NCBI GenBank assembly: GCA_003135995.1
Contig: PNBM01000223.1
Coordinates: forward strand, 1,513 to 16,444
Reading direction: 5' to 3'
DNA: 14,932 bases
Source of the DNA: Ignavibacteriota bacterium
Lineage (GTDB): Bacteria > Bacteroidota > Ignavibacteria > Tepidaquicellales > Tepidaquicellaceae
This document shows positions 13,506 through 14,932 of this stretch, one piece after another (within the stretch, counting starts at the first letter, position 1; each line of letters opens with the position of its first letter). The translations under genes and the position numbers were made by a program. The notes under the pieces were generated by a model. The model had not been told where the DNA came from. It did not search any database and saw nothing but the letters and a program-made list of their open reading frames with translations.

Positions 13506-13787
13506 TTATTTTACTTTTCCGGTATCGATTGTAAACCTGTTGCTGTCTTTTCTGTATAATTTGTAATTATTTTTTCTAAGTGCAGTTTCTCTCATATTAT
13601 CAGCATCTATTTTAAGATTTGCCTGCCGGACTGCTTTAAGTGTGTTTTCAAAATTTGTTCCTAAAAGAGGAATGAGAAGTGAAATCGGTTTACCATTATT
13701 TGTAACATCCATATCCTTTATTTCACGTTGTTCGTCGGAAATATTTTTCTGATATATTCGAAAATCTCTTATTGTTTTATATTTCAT
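13506..13787 (-). CDS. Phd/YefM-like antitoxin (no toxin gene visible)
   Basis: A 93-aa small protein. The middle part, DMDVTNNGKPISLLIPL, matches the beta-strand signature of Phd/YefM/VapB-type antitoxins (V-T-x-N-G-K-P-x-x-x-L-x-P). The N-terminal part, MKYKTIRDFRIYQKN, fits the helix that precedes it, and a later helical stretch with ADNMRETALRKNN resembles the C-terminal region that contacts a toxin. Such antitoxins bind their own promoter and neutralise a partner toxin, often a PIN-domain RNase. Here the gene is followed only by 34 bp and a terminator, and no PIN, RelE or Doc gene is on either side, so it looks orphaned. A near-consensus promoter lies just upstream. The family call rests on one short motif. 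Confidence 0.65.
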   Translation of the reverse strand: MKYKTIRDFRIYQKNISDEQREIKDMDVTNNGKPISLLIPLLGTNFENTLKAVRQANLKIDADNMRETALRKNNYKLYRKDSNRFTIDTGKVK

Positions 13788-13810
13788 TTTATGATTTATT
13801 TATTTATTGA

Positions 13811-13839
13811 AATATACAACATTGCCACTCAATTGTCAA
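13811..13839 (-). promoter_or_regulatory. Sigma70-like promoter of the antitoxin gene, with a possible operator
   Basis: On the minus strand TTGACA (plus 13839-13834) is followed by exactly 17 bp and then TATATT (plus 13816-13811). The expected start point leaves a leader of less than 20 nt before the ATG at 13787. The spacer holds an imperfect inverted repeat (ATTG...CAAT around CCACT) that could serve the antitoxin as an operator. One of the strongest promoter matches in the window. Confidence 0.7.
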
Positions 13840-13871
13840 TAAAATTATATAATAAAAAGATTGCGAATAAC

Positions 13872-14120
13872 TTAATTGTTAAATCCAACCCAGAGCAGTT
13901 TCCCGAAAAATTCTTCCGAATGAGGTGTAAAATATTTTATACAGTGTATTTTGTATTTGCAGATTTTGTTTTCTCTTTTGAGCAGGATTATATCATTCGT
14001 TTCAAGACCTCTGAAACATCCATAAACTTCGACAAATAAATATGCGTCACTGCAGAATCTGATATATTTATCAGCATTATTTACCATCGCTTCGTGAATA
14101 TTTTTTCCGGATTGATTCAA
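13872..14120 (-). CDS. Small protein of unknown function
   Basis: I do not recognise it. The longest frame with a usable start is 82 aa from TTG 14120; an ATG at 14087 would give 71 aa (MVNNADKYIRFCSDAYLF...). The frame stays open upstream of the TTG to a stop at 14207-14205, adding plausible residues but no standard start codon, so the gene may have lost its 5' end. The protein is mixed charged and hydrophobic with three or more cysteines (RFCSDAY, VYGCFRG, ICKYKIHCIKYF), predicted beta-rich, with no signal peptide or membrane segment. It ends KLLWVGFNN. It lies 84 nt upstream of the antitoxin on the same strand, but that gene has its own promoter; no toxin family motif is visible. Confidence 0.45.
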   Translation of the reverse strand: MNQSGKNIHEAMVNNADKYIRFCSDAYLFVEVYGCFRGLETNDIILLKRENKICKYKIHCIKYFTPHSEEFFGKLLWVGFNN

Positions 14121-14267
14121 TCTTAAAACTCTTCTATTTAAAATATGATAATAATATTTTAATATGTAATCAAGAGTGAATTTTTTCTTAAAAGCAAAAA
14201 AAACTTATATTACTAATATAGTAATCAGTAATTAAGCTTTTACAAAAAATATCAAAAATTATTACAA

Positions 14268-14564
14268 CTAATCAACAACAGTAAAAATTTCCCTGTAACC
14301 CGAGTCCATCAGGGGAATCATTTTCTGATATACTTCTGCCCATTCTTTCGATGCAAACATCGTTTGTAAATCATTTTCAAATTCGGAAAGTGATTTATGT
14401 GTCGTTTCTACTACATATGTATAAGATGGTCCTGTCAGATCGGTCAGCATTCTCATACCCACTGTTCCATGGCCTATATCGATTTTCTGAGCTTCTTTGA
14501 ATAAAGTTTTTACTTCTTTAGCTTTTCCGAATTTTAACCGGAAAACATTGCGTACAACTATCAT
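14268..14564 (-). CDS. Conserved NIPSNAP/ABM-like small protein (dimeric alpha-beta barrel fold)
   Basis: A 98-aa cytoplasmic protein. The pattern MIVVRNVFRLKFGKAKEVKT (strand then helix), MLTDLTGPSYTYVVET (two strands), a helical LSEFENDLQTMFASKEWAEV and YREIFTVVD (last strand) is that of NIPSNAP and antibiotic-monooxygenase-like dimeric ferredoxin-fold proteins. Relatives with the LLTDLTGP-Y-T-V-E core and a YREIFTIV ending are known as conserved hypotheticals. No catalytic residue can be named, so the function is open. A purine-rich AGAAAGAGAG ribosome binding site precedes the ATG at 14564. It appears monocistronic. An inverted repeat (14603-14616) in its leader may be an operator. Confidence 0.75.
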   Translation of the reverse strand: MIVVRNVFRLKFGKAKEVKTLFKEAQKIDIGHGTVGMRMLTDLTGPSYTYVVETTHKSLSEFENDLQTMFASKEWAEVYQKMIPLMDSGYREIFTVVD

Positions 14565-14602
14565 TTTATTCTCTCTTTCTAAATTTTAATTATTAAATTA
14601 AC

Positions 14603-14616
14603 TGTATCTTGATACA
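14603..14616. promoter_or_regulatory. Possible operator upstream of the NIPSNAP-like gene
   Basis: TGTATC (14603-14608) and GATACA (14611-14616) are perfect 6-bp arms around TT. On the minus strand it overlaps a possible promoter TTGTAT-N17-AATAAT. No regulator is encoded nearby. Confidence 0.35.
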
Positions 14617-14703
14617 AGCATAATTTTCTTATAAAAGTTTCTGAAAAAAATTAAAATTTACCGGTATTCTTCGAAAATACAGAGTATAGGCTTTTATTGG
14701 AAA

Positions 14704-14732
14704 TTGAAACAAATTAAAATATTAATTATATT
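14704..14732 (+). promoter_or_regulatory. Sigma70-like promoter of the DUF1579-type gene
   Basis: TTGAAA (14704-14709), a 17-bp spacer and TATATT (14727-14732). The leader to the ATG at 14796 would be about 57 nt, and AAAGGA (14784-14789) is a good ribosome binding site. Same spacing and -10 as the promoters at 13811-13839 and 5565-5593. Confidence 0.6.
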
Positions 14733-14795
14733 AATATTGCTTTTAAACACTTCGTTCAATAGTTAATTTTACTAAATAAATATAAAGGACAAAAA

Positions 14796-14932
14796 ATGAG
14801 GAGAATAGAACTATTTTTCACTGCAATTCTTATAATTTTATCTTTCAATAATACATCATCTTTCTCGCAGGATGATAATAAAGATGCTTCAATGAAAGCC
14901 TATATGGATTATATGACTCCGGGCAAAGAACA
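14796..14932 (+). CDS. Secreted DUF1579-family protein, 5' part only
   Basis: Cut by the window end after 45 codons. It begins with a signal peptide (MRRIELFFTAILIILSFNNT, cleavage near SFSQ), so the protein is exported. The start of the mature region, SMKAYMDYMTPGKE, matches the opening of DUF1579 proteins (a short helix, then a TPG-x-x-H motif before a beta-barrel-like domain). The biochemical role of this family is not settled. AAAGGA at a spacing of 6 nt fixes the start. Confidence 0.7.
   Translation, partial: MRRIELFFTAILIILSFNNTSSFSQDDNKDASMKAYMDYMTPGKE

Overview
The window is AT-rich (roughly two thirds A+T) bacterial chromosome. Its gene content fits an FCB-group organism, most likely Ignavibacteria or another Bacteroidota relative. 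The reasons are an outer-membrane receptor with an N-terminal carboxypeptidase-regulatory-like domain, lipocalin-like and DUF1579-type secreted proteins, a short archaeal-type phosphatidylserine decarboxylase next to pssA, and weak or absent Shine-Dalgarno sites at many genes. Three well-formed promoters of the ordinary TTGAnA-N17-TATATT kind argue against a classical Bacteroides-type promoter code. The taxonomic call is an inference; there is no rRNA marker here.

Layout. At 150-2148 (minus) a TetR-family repressor is followed by a TolC-type outer-membrane efflux protein, and a perfect inverted-repeat operator sits just upstream of the repressor. At 2529-4247 (plus) lies an AcsA-type acetyl-CoA synthetase, followed by a small secreted lipocalin-like protein and a stand-alone acyl carrier protein (4552-5237). 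The spaces around acsA and after the carrier protein are filled with short tandem repeats of 7, 8, 9, about 10 and 11 bp, paired palindromes and hairpins. At 5704-7833 (minus) lie a Schlafen/AlbA_2 DNA-binding protein and a tightly coupled run pgsA - HU-like protein - ruvX, with a 26-bp palindrome between ruvX and the AlbA_2 gene. At 7975-9129 (plus) is a cysteine desulfurase. At 9138-10562 (minus) psd and pssA abut with no spacer. At 10953-13398 (plus) lies a TonB-dependent-type outer-membrane receptor that is broken twice in this copy, by a homopolymer frameshift in the signal peptide and by one in-frame TGA. It is followed by a strong bidirectional terminator. The right end (13506-14932) carries a Phd-like antitoxin without a visible toxin, an unidentified small protein, a NIPSNAP/ABM-like small protein and the start of a secreted DUF1579 protein.

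How the genes work together. psd and pssA convert CDP-diacylglycerol to phosphatidylserine and then phosphatidylethanolamine; pgsA starts the phosphatidylglycerol branch from the same precursor. The two branches flank the cysteine desulfurase. RuvX and the HU-like protein are DNA and RNA housekeeping factors co-transcribed with pgsA. TolC and the receptor belong to the outer membrane. No complete defence island, CRISPR array, transposase, rRNA or tRNA was seen. The less ordinary content is the repeat and palindrome architecture of the intergenic DNA, the doubly interrupted receptor and the orphan antitoxin with its near-consensus promoter.
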